Below, piece after piece: positions 33,495 to 44,310 of a stretch of 64,000 bases of DNA. Position 1 is the first letter of the stretch, and each line of letters begins with the position of its first letter. The translations under genes and the position numbers were made by a program. Below the pieces are notes generated by a model. The model made no database searches, was not told where the DNA came from, and saw nothing but the letters and a program-made list of their open reading frames with translations. Origin of the DNA: Morella rubra (taxonomy: Eukaryota; Streptophyta; Magnoliopsida; Fagales; Myricaceae); the NCBI GenBank assembly GCA_003952965.2, contig CM025854.1:15602247-15666246 (forward strand), given 5' to 3'.

Positions 33495-34475
33495 TGTTGG
33501 CTTTTTTTCACGATTGATATTTTAATGATTTCAATAAATTAATTAAGTTTACAAAATGAACATCTTCAAAGACAAAAAATATTTTTATCAAAGAGTCAAA
33601 GACAAGAAGATTAAAGATCAAGAAATGTAAGGAGCTCAAAAGTGAAGATTCAAGACCATAAGGTATAATCTTGTAACTTTAAATTTCACTTTTGACAAGG
33701 ATTTAAATCACACACTTGCATATCTTTCAAACCATGCAAAATTTTTTTATCAAAAGTTTGATTACAAAAAATAACTTTAAATGTTTTCAAATCAGCCTCA
33801 TATAAATTTTCAAACCTTAGTTATATTCTTAGAGAGTTGGTTGTTGAAATTGGAATTTCAAAAGGCATAAAATGGGCTTTAAATTTTAAGTGGCTGCACT
33901 TTTAAACTATAGCGATCGACCGGATATCGACCTCTACATGAAGCATTCTATCTTTCTGTGTATAACAAAAATGACAGCATTCGAATTTTTTGAACATTGA
34001 GCAACGGGTACCTTTAGTGGTGGATCGGTTGTTGTAGTGGTTGACTGGTACAACAAAAAAGTTGTTAGATCGACCCCAAACGGCTAGAAACAGCTAGTTT
34101 TGATATATGGTCTTTATAAGGACCTTCCTAAGGTTTCACAAAAAAAGAGAATGACCATATATTATATCTATAGTTTGAGAAAGATCAAAAACACTTTACA
34201 ATCATATTTCTCATATCATTCACACAAATACACTTTCTATATCTTGTCATTGTGTGAAGTAAAGAGATAGAGCTTTCCATTTTTTATCCATTCTTTGAGA
34301 AGGTTAAATACTTGTATCTTCTTACTCAAAAGAGGTGATTCCTTTAGTGAGTGTTGTTCACTAAGGAAGGATCTTAGAGAGAGCATATCTCAAGCTCGGT
34401 TGAGTTATGAGTGGTGAGCCTGAAAAATTACTTGGGTTGTGAGTGTTGAGCCCGGATTGTAAGATTCTCTAGTAC
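33495..34475 (+). mobile_element. Sirevirus-like LTR (copy B, truncated)
   Basis: It matches copy A (31698) from TGTTGGC through GATATTTTAATGATTTCAA, AAGACAAGAAGATTAAAGATC, GTGATTCCTTTAGTGAGT and TTGTGAGTGTTGAGCCCGG. It then diverges near 34475, before the CACCCCC...TTGGG end. It is therefore 3'-truncated. Copy A and copy B could be remains of one element or of two insertions of one family. Confidence 0.65.
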
Positions 34476-35455
34476 CATGAAACTTTTTTTAGGTCTTCAA
34501 TTGGGTTTCCAAGGCCTAAATAAGGTTATTGTGCCTCCAAGGCCCAATAAGGCCAATTAAGCTTTATTATTCTCTTTTTCAACCGATTTAATGATTTTCT
34601 TACCTTTTTAAATCACCATTTTACTTAATGAAAGTTCTATTTATCTATTTACTCAAATATAAGTTTAATCCATACTAAAGGACTCAAGTTTAGTGATTTT
34701 AGCCTATATCTTTCCGTTAAACCTATTTATGGGGTTTTCACCTATTAAACTCTATGTTTCATCCGAAAATCTTCAAGCCAAGTGTTTATGTAATATGTCT
34801 AGATCTGAAATCATATAAATCAGTGCATTATTAACTTTTACTTCAAGCAATTAATCATCCATGCATGCTAACAAAGAGTATAGTTTCACTTTTAGGTCTA
34901 ATCGCTTTGAACCCTTGGCCTCTATAACCTCACTAGGCCAATTTGGCTCAGCGAATCAAATGCATGCAAAGTGCAAAATCAACATTTCAAGCCAATGCTT
35001 TATATGTCAAGTGTCAGTGTGATGCATGCTTATAGTTTCACTTTTAGGTCTAATCGCTTTGAACCCTTGGCCTCTATAACCTCACTAGGCCAATTTGGCT
35101 CAGCGAATCAAATGCATGCAAAGTGATATAACACTTCAAACATGCCTTAAATCAACATTTCTCAATATATATCCATGATCATGCTTTATGTGTTCAATAT
35201 TAGTTCATCAGTGACATGCAATAAGTTCTATTTATCAAAAACTTCCATGCATGCACTTACTTGACCAAAATCTTTAAAAAAAACACCAAAAGATCAACAA
35301 CCAACACCAATGATGCTTCATCTGATGCACAAAGACTCAAGAAATCAAAGAAGTCCAAGTTTAGAGATAAAACAACTCCAACCTGTGGCCTCTAAGCATG
35401 CATATCTAGGTATTTTGGCATTTGAACTATAAGATCTCAACATGCAAGGATCATT
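34476..35455. other. Spacer with a local duplication
   Basis: No gene. It contains the perfect-looking 95-bp duplication listed separately. The rest is AT-rich with repeated GCATGCA phrases (34860, 34970, 35025, 35120). Confidence 0.35.
34879..35125. repeat. 95-bp direct duplication, 152-bp period
   Basis: 34879-34973 and 35031-35125 are the same by eye over 95 bp (TATAGTTTCACTTTTAGG ... ATGCATGCAAAGTG), separated by 57 bp. The lack of differences suggests a recent event compared with the surrounding decayed elements. Confidence 0.9.
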
Positions 35456-36920
35456 TGTCACGCCCCAAAAATCAGCATAAATAAATAAAATAAATTTATC
35501 TCTTTATTCGGAATCAAAACATATTATGACTTAAATGTTTCAACAGTGGTCTTTTCCTTTTAACCCTCAGGTCTAGAGTTCAACTCTAGTTAGTTGCAAA
35601 AAGACCGAGTTATCACATCATTGACCATCCTAGGTCGTTTTTCTACATCATCAAATCCTAAGCTACTAAGATTCATCGAAAGCAAGAAACACAAGCTCGA
35701 GATAATTTTCCTTGCCTTTTTCCATAGACCAAAGTCCCATGCAAGCCAAGATCATCAAGTAAATACACCCATTGATCATATACATTCAACCTGTAGCACT
35801 CATTCATGTTCATCATGCATATACATCAAGATAACTTACCTAAATCCCATCCAAACACAAAGAACTAAGATCACCCTTACCTCTTTGCATGCTTTATTTG
35901 ATCCATAAAGATATTTGGCTTCCCTGGAGAGTTTTCAAAAGAATAGAGATTAGAACTAGGTTAGGTTTTTCAAATATTAAAGAAAATAACAAAAAAGTAA
36001 ACACTAAACCTTTCTTTCCTTCCTTCTCGTCTTCTTCTCTTCTCTCTCTCTCTCTCTCTATGGAAAGCAAGGCAAAAGTGAGACCCTTAGGTTTCCTTTC
36101 CCATAAATATAAACCCCTAACCAAGGTTACTTATCTAGGGTTAACCCTAAGGTAGTTAGCTAACCTAGTATAGCTAATGATTAATTATAAAGTTAACTAA
36201 AAGAATTCTAACTCACCTAGTGGTCGGTTTGGGTGGCTTGGGGCAGTCCATGTCAAGTGTCATAAAGGTTCTAAGCTTGCTCATAATGGCAAGCTTCCAA
36301 AATCCTTAATTCCCCATGCAAGCCGAGTGTCTCCTTTCCCCTTGGTAATGGTTTTTGAGCCCAAATCAAAGCCCATGAGAGTCCACTTTGATCCAACTTA
36401 GGGCCTACACATCTAGCCCAAATTCTAGCCCTTCTAAAGGCCCTCTATGCTCAACAAGCACAAGATTAGGCTCTAATCACTAATTAAAATTATTACACTA
36501 ATAACATTAATTTAATTAAGTTCTAACCTTACTATCTAAACTTAATCGAGGTTAATTTAACATAGCAAAAGAATAATTAGAAATTAGATAGCTTCATCTT
36601 ACTAATTTACAATAATTACAAGGCTCTTTAAGAAAAATTAGTTTAATCACTATTACTAGGCTATTGCAAACGCATTTTTAATTCTCATCTAATCTTATTT
36701 ATTAAATCAGAGAACCATAGAAAACTCATAAATTTAGTTTAAACAAAAGAAAATACCAACAGAAAACTAATTTAACCATTTTTTATTAAAAAATTCTAAT
36801 TTAATTAAAACATCTCGAAATTAGCCATAAAATATTATAAACAAAAATTTGAATAGGAAGAGTACTACACAATATTATAAGAAAATCATGCTAGTAATTG
36901 ATAAATCAAAGGCGGAAAGT
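35456..36920 (-). mobile_element. Ty3/gypsy LTR, minus orientation
   Basis: On the minus strand the block ends GGGGCGTGACA at 35456, like the LTR ends at 22799 and 62867. A TATA-like TTTATATTTATGGG lies at about 36100 (minus), followed by an AG-rich leader (GAGAGAGA at about 36060-36036) and an AGGTAAGGGTGATC phrase near 35870. This resembles the LTR at 60330-62867. The outer (upstream) edge is not clear. No primer-binding site or gag follows at lower coordinate, so it is a solo or truncated LTR. Confidence 0.5.
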
Positions 36921-36930
36921 ATTATTTTTT

Positions 36931-37434
36931 GGGTAAACTCATAATTAGTCCCTTATGTTCGGACAAAAATTCAAATAGTTACCCATAATTTTTAATCCCA
37001 CAATTTGAGACTAATAACTTTCAAAACCTATCAATCTTTGCCCCCGGTCTAAATCAAGCGTTAAATCAGACGAAAAACATACAAAATGACATAAATGCCC
37101 CTCCAGGGCTAAATTTTTATAAATAAATAAAAATAATAAAAATTTAATAAATAAATTAAAAATAAATAGATTATTGAAATAGAGTTTCAATAGTTTTATT
37201 TAAAAAATATCATTTTTTATTTTTAATGAATTTTTTTAATATTTTAGTAATTTTATTTTGGAGGGGCATTTTGGTAATTTTTCATACTTTTCCGTCTGAT
37301 TTAACACCTGATTTAGACGGGGAGCGAAGATTGATAGGTTTTGAAAGTTATGGGTCTCAAATTGTGGGATTAAAAATTATGGGTAACTATTTGATTTTTG
37401 TCCAAACATAAGGGGCTAACTATGACTTTACCCC
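36931..37434. mobile_element. 504-bp MITE with long inverted repeats and 10-bp target duplication
   Basis: The left end GGGTAAACTCATAATTAG and the right end (reverse) GGGGTAAAGTCATAGTTAG pair, and the two arms match through at least 150 bp, including TGGGTAACTA(T)TTG, AATTTTTAATCCCACAA and GATTGATAGGTTTTGAAAG. An exact 10-bp flanking duplication, ATTATTTTTT, lies at 36921-36930 and 37435-37444. Long arms with a 9-11-bp duplication suggest a Mutator-like non-autonomous element. The centre (37110-37250) is very AT-rich and non-coding. Confidence 0.85.
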
Positions 37435-37444
37435 ATTATTTTTT

Positions 37445-39397
37445 GAATTCTTGTTGACTCAACTTGTTCTCAACCGAGATACATGTTTATGTACAAATAG
37501 ATCTATACTTATTGTATCTATATTAAATAGGATGATGGACTTCATCATTGAGGTGATGAACTTAAGCATGTGAGTGGGTGCACTGTAAGAGTACATGCAT
37601 TAAACATTTCAACTTTGAATATCTTTTGGAAGTGATCACTGATAGAGAGAATGATATTCAACATAATTAGCTTATTGTATCCTGAGGCTTGAGAGATTTG
37701 TGTAAGTCTGTTTGTTGTGTATTTGTACTTTGATTAAATCATTTGATGAGGATCTTCTTAAGTCGAATATTACATACATCCTTAGGTCTTGTACATAATA
37801 AATTGATATTTGTAAATGCTCAATAAGAAATCCACCTATATCTTGTTAAGGCAATATATTCATTATATCTATATAGTTTAGACTCAAAAAGAAATCAATG
37901 GTTAGTGGAATTTTGTAAAAATATTTTTTAAATTTTGTCCCTATTATGTCAATATATATATATATATATATATTTTTAAAATAATTTGGGAGTCTAAAGG
38001 GTTACAAATTGAGAATTAAGAAGTATATGAGCTAGGGATTTAATCAGTGATATTATTCTCATCCTATCAGTTCATGTGAAAATATAGCATTGTGCAACGA
38101 TACATAAGTACTTAGTTGTTAGCAAAAGAGATTTCAAAAATCAATCTCATATTCTCGACGGTCAATTGTGATATGTTGATATACATGATCACAATTTATA
38201 GAAGTTCAGAATTCAAAATAAAAGAACTGATAGGAAATAATATAAAAAATATTTTTCATGTGCTCTTACGATCAAGATCTGAGATCCAATGATCTCATGC
38301 TATATCAGAGCTAGAGTTTCAGAGAAAGATTATAAGATAGTTTGCTAAATAATTGACAATCATAACTTTGAGAACAAGAAACCTAGACGGATGTGAGGCG
38401 TAGATTAGAAGGAGTCAAAACATTTTGACTTGCTTTAGTGGTGAAATCGATAAGTTCCTAAAGAATTATGGAAGATTGTTCGGAATTATTATTTTACTCT
38501 GCAATGCCACCTCCTCTATGCGGCATTCATCTAGGGACGTAGCCATCCATCCATTACATTAAGCACTCGTTGAGTTCGAAGTTGTTCGACTACAATTCGT
38601 TAAGCACTCATTGAGTTATTTCATGAATGTATAGAATTCGTTAATACTCGTTTTATATAACCTGGGCCTCTCCATTGAACTAATCAATTCTACTTACAGA
38701 CTAACTATTTAACTACTGCACCGCTGGTTCAAATATCTCTATCCTTAGCTGGACAACACCTTTAATCGCACGATTCAACAACATCCACTTCACCATATCT
38801 TAACTATTCATCTAGTTGCACATTAGAAGACTCCAGACATAGTACCGGTTATTCGCAATCGTAGGGTGAATTTTGGCTATCCCAAAGATTAATCTCTCAC
38901 AACCAACTCCTCTCTTCTCCAATATTCTTGATCACTGCATGCCAACAAATCTAGCCGTTACAAAAATTGGTATAATCACTACTCTGTGAGTCAACGGTGG
39001 AGGAGAGCCCTCTCTAATCAGAACCTTAGAGAGGTGCATGCATGGTTAAACCTAGGAAGGTGTGCTAAGGCAAATACATCTTTTTCGTATAGTATTTCCT
39101 TTTTTTATTGATTTAATTTTTCTTACAAGTATCTTTGTTGGCTTGTTTCCCCTTTTTCATCTAACACTCTCTTTAGCATGTTTGCATGATATGGTATGCC
39201 TAATATGATGAATTGAGAACTGCATTGAACGTTATATTGTTATTGACTGAAAGACTAAATGCCCAATCGAGTAAAACCCAAGCACATCCTATGATACTTT
39301 CAAAAACCTAGCTAGCGATCTATTTAAATTGAATACAAATTCTAAGGAGTGAATGAGTAAATAACTTTTGAAAATGATGCTTAATTAGTGTAGACAT
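37445..39397. other. AT-rich spacer with an (AT)n microsatellite
   Basis: No recognisable gene. An (AT)n run lies at 37952-37973. Two nearby phrases, TTCGTTAAGCACTCATTGAG and its variant, repeat at about 38560-38620. Confidence 0.4.
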
Positions 39398-39551
39398 TAT
39401 CACAATAACTAAAGTTAGTTGTGCATTATAAGTTAGTTCATTAATCTGTTCATTAGTTTTTGATTCGTTATAGCTGATACTCAGCTGTGTATATAAACCA
39501 TTGCTTCATTCAACAATATACACTTACTTTTCTATGATTCAAATTGTGAAA
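39398..39551 (+). repeat. Copia 3 5' LTR
   Basis: 154 bp, starting TATCACAAT and ending ATTGTGAAA, so its ends are inverted repeats but not the usual TG...CA. A TATA-like GTGTATATAAACC is at about 39487-39499. By eye it differs from the 3' LTR by about 15 substitutions and one 4-bp gap. Confidence 0.9.
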
Positions 39552-39636
39552 TGGTATTAGAGCATCTCAAAAGCTTCCACAAAATCAAAATTTTCATGAT
39601 TTCTTCTACTATGTTTTCATTTATTACAAACAGAAC

Positions 39637-40900
39637 ATGACCTCTCAAGTTTCAGACGAATTCAATGATTAACCTTCCCTGACTTCACAACCTCATTCTC
39701 CTACAAATCCTCCTCTGGATTCACAACCTCAATCTCCTAACAATCCTACTATTTCTTCCAATCCTCATATCTCGTTTGCTTCCATGGAAGAAACTCCATC
39801 CAACCCTTTATACCTTCAATTTGCAGAGAATCTAGGTGCCATTCTGATTTCACAACCATTTCTTAGGGTGCAAAACTACTCTACATGGAGCCGATCCATG
39901 ATCATGGCCCTCACCATCAAGAACAAACTTGGATTTGTTGATGAAAGTATCATCAAACCAAGTCAAACCAATTCATCACACTCTGCATGGAACAAATGCA
40001 ATATGATAGTCACCTCTTGGCTGATTAATTTTGTCTCTAAAGATATTGCAGCTTTTGTCATAGACATTGATTATGCACGTCATGTTTGGAATGATCTTCG
40101 AGAACATTTCACACAATCCAATGGTCCCCGAATTTTTCCTACCAGGAAAAATTTCGCCACTCTTTATCAAGATGCTACTTCAGTTAGCAATTATTTTACA
40201 AAGCTCAAAATGTATTGGGATGAACTACATTCTTTTTCTCCTATTGATGCATGTGTTTGTGGCTCGAAATGTAAAGCTTCTAAATCAATCATTACTGCAG
40301 GAACGTGAGTTTGTTCTTTAATTTCTCATGGAACTTGATGACAAATTCTCTCATATTAGAAGTCAGATTTTATTATCTGATCAATTACCTGCTATCAACA
40401 AGGTATTTTCTCTTACTATTCAAGAGGAAGAGCAACTTGGGAGTAATTCCATTTCACTATCCGAATTTGCTATCATGATCCTCAAATCTGAGAATACATG
40501 AAATCATGGTGGAAAATCAACTTCTAGACTAGTGTGCACTCATTTTGGCAAATCTGGCCATACCATGGACAAGTGCCATCGACTCAATGGCTTTCTACCT
40601 GGCTTCAAGTTTACAAAAGGGCACAATGATTTTGTTATCAATTCTGCTCACAATGCTAGTCTTGATCAGGACATCCATTCAACTCTTAGATTATCAGTAA
40701 TACAAGAGCAGTGCCAAAGCTTAATTTCATCTCTTCAACAACAGAACTTGATATCCTCAAATCCTACTTCATCTTTGGTTAATCATGTGTCTATCTCTTC
40801 AACACCTAATTCACCACTTGTTCCTAATTTATCACATAATCTTTCTTCTATTCATCATATTTCTTTTTCAAATCAATGTCAAACCAATTCACATTCTTGG
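39637..40900 (+). pseudogene. Copia 3 gag
   Basis: The start at 39637 reads MTSQVSDEFND and then a stop at codon 12. The same frame from 39784 carries the gag core: LRVQNYSTWSRSMIMAL, KNKLGFVD, NKCNMIVTSWLINFVSKDI, ARHVWNDLREHF. After a frame change near 40300 it continues LMELDDKFSHIRSQIL and QEEEQLG. The zinc knuckle at about 40532 reads CTHFGKSGHTMDKC, with the second Cys replaced by Phe. Confidence 0.85.
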
Positions 40901-42636
40901 ATTCTTGACACTGATGCTACCGATCATATGGTTGGTTCTCTTACTCTATTAACCGCCATCATTTCTACAGTACACCTCAAAATCAAATTACCAAACAATC
41001 ACTTTGTCTTTGCCACTCATATCAGCATAGTAAAATTCAGTGATAGCTTTGTTCTTACAAATGCTCTATTTGTTCCAAATTTCACTGTCAACCTTATCTC
41101 AGCAAGTAGATTAACTTCTGAGCTATCTTGTTGTCTTATTTTTTTTCATAACCATTGTTATATTCATGACCTTATTTAGTGGAAGACGATTAGAGTTGCT
41201 AAAATTTTTCAAGGCCTATATCAACTATTGCATCTAACAATAGCTTCTCTTAATTCTCGACATTCTGTGTCCTGCAATTTTAGCCTACAAAAGTCAGATC
41301 TTCTATGGCATTGCCCTTTAGGCCACCTCTCTACATGTCTTTTGCAATTAATAAAACCTACCTTTCCTAATTTTGATTTTTCTTCTTCACAATCTCATAT
41401 ACATTGTGATACATATCATCTCAGTAAACAAAAATGGCTTCCCTTTCCATCTAGTGATTCTCAAACTCAGCATATATTTCAGCTTCTTCATTGTGACATC
41501 TAGAGGCCCTTTTAAGTTAATTCTTATGATGGTTTTAGATGTTTTTTGTCAATTCTTGACGATTACTCACTGTACACGGAAATACCTCATGAAAGCAAAG
41601 TATGAAACTCGAAAATATCTTCAATTATTATGTTTTCTTGTAAAAAATAAGTTCAATACCTCTGTCAAAACAATACGATCAGATAATGGTTTGGAATTTG
41701 ATATGCAAGCTTTTTACCTTTAACATGGAATTTTACATCAAAGGAGCTATGCATACATTCCTTAACAAAGCTTCATTGTGGAAAGAAAGCGTAACCATAT
41801 CTTAAATGTGGCACAGTCTCTATGTTTTCAAGCTCACCTGCCCATCCATTTTGGAGTGACTGCCTCCTTACTGCAGTTTACATCTTAAATAGAATTCCTA
41901 CATCATTGCTTAAGAATCGATCTCCATTTGAACTGTTACTTATTAAGCAACCAATTTATACTCATTTAAAAATATTTAGTTGTTTAGCATATGTTTCAAC
42001 TCATCAGCACACAAGTCACAAATTTTCTTTTAGATCCATTCCCTGCGTATTTCTTGGTTATCCAATTGGTATTAAAAGATACAAGTGGTTTGATCCTTCT
42101 ACTCACAAAATCATTATTTCATGACATGTAATTTTTTATGAAACTATATGCTTCCATTTCAAAAATCTCCTTCTAATACACAGTCATATGATTTCCTTGT
42201 TTCCCTCACCACTGTTGTTCTTCCAACTCCATTTAATTCCTTCACAGACAACTCTCCTTCTTTTGATTCTTATGTATCACCAGATCAACCTTTATCTCCA
42301 AACCCAACTATAACTTCTCCAATTCTCCTTGATATACATCAGTCTGAAATTTCAACTAAAATACCAGTTTCAACTTCAGACTCAATACCAGACCCTTCAA
42401 TTTCCAATGCTGACAATCATCGTAGGTCATCTAGAATCAAGAGGCAGCCTACGTATCTGCAAGACTATCGTTGTCATTTGGCTAGAAATCTCACCTGCAA
42501 CTCAATCCGTGTTTTGAGTATAGGTGTTGTTTCACCCATATATTCTATTTCTTCTTTTATGTCATACTCTCGTTTGTCTCCTTCACATAAAGCCTATGCT
42601 TTAGCTCTATCCAATCACATTGAAGTAAAATTTTAA
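40880..42636 (+). pseudogene. Copia 3 protease and integrase
   Basis: The protease motif reads WILDTDATDHM at about 40899, where DSGA is usual, so the Gly of the active-site loop is lost. The integrase finger has LLWHCPLGHLS and HCDTYHLSKQKWLPF (second Cys of the C-x2-C now Tyr). The core shows TIRSDNGLEFD near 41680. The C-terminal part has VFLGYPIGIKRYKWFDP. A Ser/Pro-rich linker follows, with RRSSRIKRQPTYLQDY at about 42420. Stops and frame changes occur near 41180, 41500, 41720 and 42122. Confidence 0.85.
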
Positions 42637-44152
42637 TATGAGGCTGTCAAAAATTTTAAGTGGAGAGATGCAATGAAAGCTGAAATCACAGCTCTTGAAA
42701 CTAATCATACTTGGGTATTGAGTGAATTACCTCTTAACAAGATAGCCATTGAATGTAAATGGTTCCACAAATGCAAATTTTGAGCTGATGGTAGTCTTGA
42801 GAGACATAAGGCTCAGCTTGTTCCAAAAGGTTACACGCAACAAGGTGTGGATTATTTTGACACCTTCTCCCCGGTTACAAAGTTAACCACAATCCAATGT
42901 TTACTTGCTTTAGCTGCCATTAATCGATGGGATTTACATCAGTTAGATGTTAATAATACATTTTTGCAAGGTGAGTTAGATGAGGAAGAATACATGAAGC
43001 TCCCTTTTGATTTCTCTTTTTTTGGTGACACTCGGGTATGTAAGTTGCAAAAATCTTTGCATGGCCTCAAACAAGCAAGCAGCCAGTGGTATCAAAAATT
43101 CTCTACCACCTTATTGCAATATGGCTTTCAGCAATCAAAGTCTGATCATTCTTTGTTTGCCAAGTCAAATGAATCTGATTTTCTTACTCTCTTGGTCTAC
43201 GTCGATGATATCATTCTTGCTAGTAATTCAACTACATTTGTTACAGATCTTAAAACTTGGTTGGATTCATCTTTTAAGCTTAAGGATCTAGGGCCTCTTA
43301 AATTTTTTCTTGGCCTGGAGGTGGCTCAATCTGCTTCTAGAATTTCACTTTGCCAACGAAAGTATTCCATGGAAGTCCTTGCTGATGCTGGTTTATTAGC
43401 AGCAAAACCTACCACGGTTCCAATGGATTGCAATCAAAGATTAAATAATTCAAATGGGGATTCACTTGATGACCAGTATTTATCGCAAATTAGTAGGAAG
43501 ACTCATTTATCTTACAATCACGCAACTTGATATATGCTTTCCTGTTAATAATCTAAGCCAATTTTTGTCAAAACATAGAAAGTCCCATCATGAAGTAGCT
43601 CTCAAAGTTCTTAGATATCTCAAGGAAAGTCCTGGACAAGGTGTCTTTCTTTCCAGCTCATCCTCTATTCAGCTCAAGGCCTTCTGCAACTCAGAGTGGG
43701 CTGCTTACCCAGATACCCGACATTATGTTATAGGTTTTGTTGTGTTCCTTGGTGACTCTTTAATCTCTTGGAAGTCAAAGAAACAAATGATAGTAAGCCA
43801 CTTATCTGTTGAAGCCGAGTATAGATCTATGGCAGCAATGTGTTGTGAACTTAAGTAGCTTATTACTCTACTTGCTGATTTTTATGTTGACCATTCTGAG
43901 CCGGCATTACTATTTTGTGACAATAAAGCTGCATTACACATTGCCGCAAATCCTATTTTTCATGAGAGAACCAAGCACATTGACATTAACTGTCAATTTG
44001 GTTCGTGATATGGTGCAACACAAGATAATTAAAACTCGTCATGTTACTACTGATCACCAGTTAGCAGACTTACTCACTAAGCCTCTATCTTTTGATAAAT
44101 TTTCAATTTTAGTTATCAAGCCTGAACTACTTGATATGCACCGTCGAGCTTG
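42637..44152 (+). pseudogene. Copia 3 reverse transcriptase and RNase H
   Basis: The reverse transcriptase keeps LHQLDVNNTFLQGEL (catalytic Asp present), LHGLKQASSQWYQKF and an intact LLVYVDDIILAS box. RNase H shows LKAFCNSEWAAYPDTR, SHLSVEAEYRSMA and CDNKAALHIAANP, so its acidic residues are mostly retained except the first (usual DADWA reads NSEWA). Stops lie near 42780 and 43858, and frame changes near 43490 and 43965. Of the three copia elements here it has the best preserved polymerase. Confidence 0.85.
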
Positions 44153-44160
44153 AGGGGTGC

Positions 44161-44310
44161 TATCATAGTAACTGAAGTTAGTTATGTGTTATAAGTTAGT
44201 TCATCAATATGTTAGTTTTTTATTTGTTATAGCTGGTACTCAGCTGTGTATATAAACCATTGCTTCATTCAATAATATACACTTACTTTTCTACCATCCA
44301 AATTGTGAAA
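44161..44310 (+). repeat. Copia 3 3' LTR
   Basis: 150 bp, TATCATAGT ... AATTGTGAAA, matching the 5' LTR. It follows the purine-rich tract at 44147-44158. Confidence 0.9.

Larger units (their letters stand above)
39398..44310 (+). mobile_element. Complete but dead Ty1/copia retrotransposon (copia 3)
   Basis: The element has two short LTRs (39398-39551 and 44161-44310), a primer-binding site TGGTATTAGAGC directly after the 5' LTR, gag, protease, integrase, reverse transcriptase and RNase H in copia order, and a purine-rich CTTGAGGGG just before the 3' LTR. Flanking bases GACAT (39393-39397) and TACAT (44311-44315) agree at 4 of 5 positions as a worn target duplication. The coding region has numerous stops and frame changes. 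It is the only retrotransposon in the window with both ends. Confidence 0.9.

Noticed and set aside
35594..36155. Two plus-strand frames of about 90-100 codons
   Set aside because: They lie antisense within the minus-strand gypsy LTR and show no domain.
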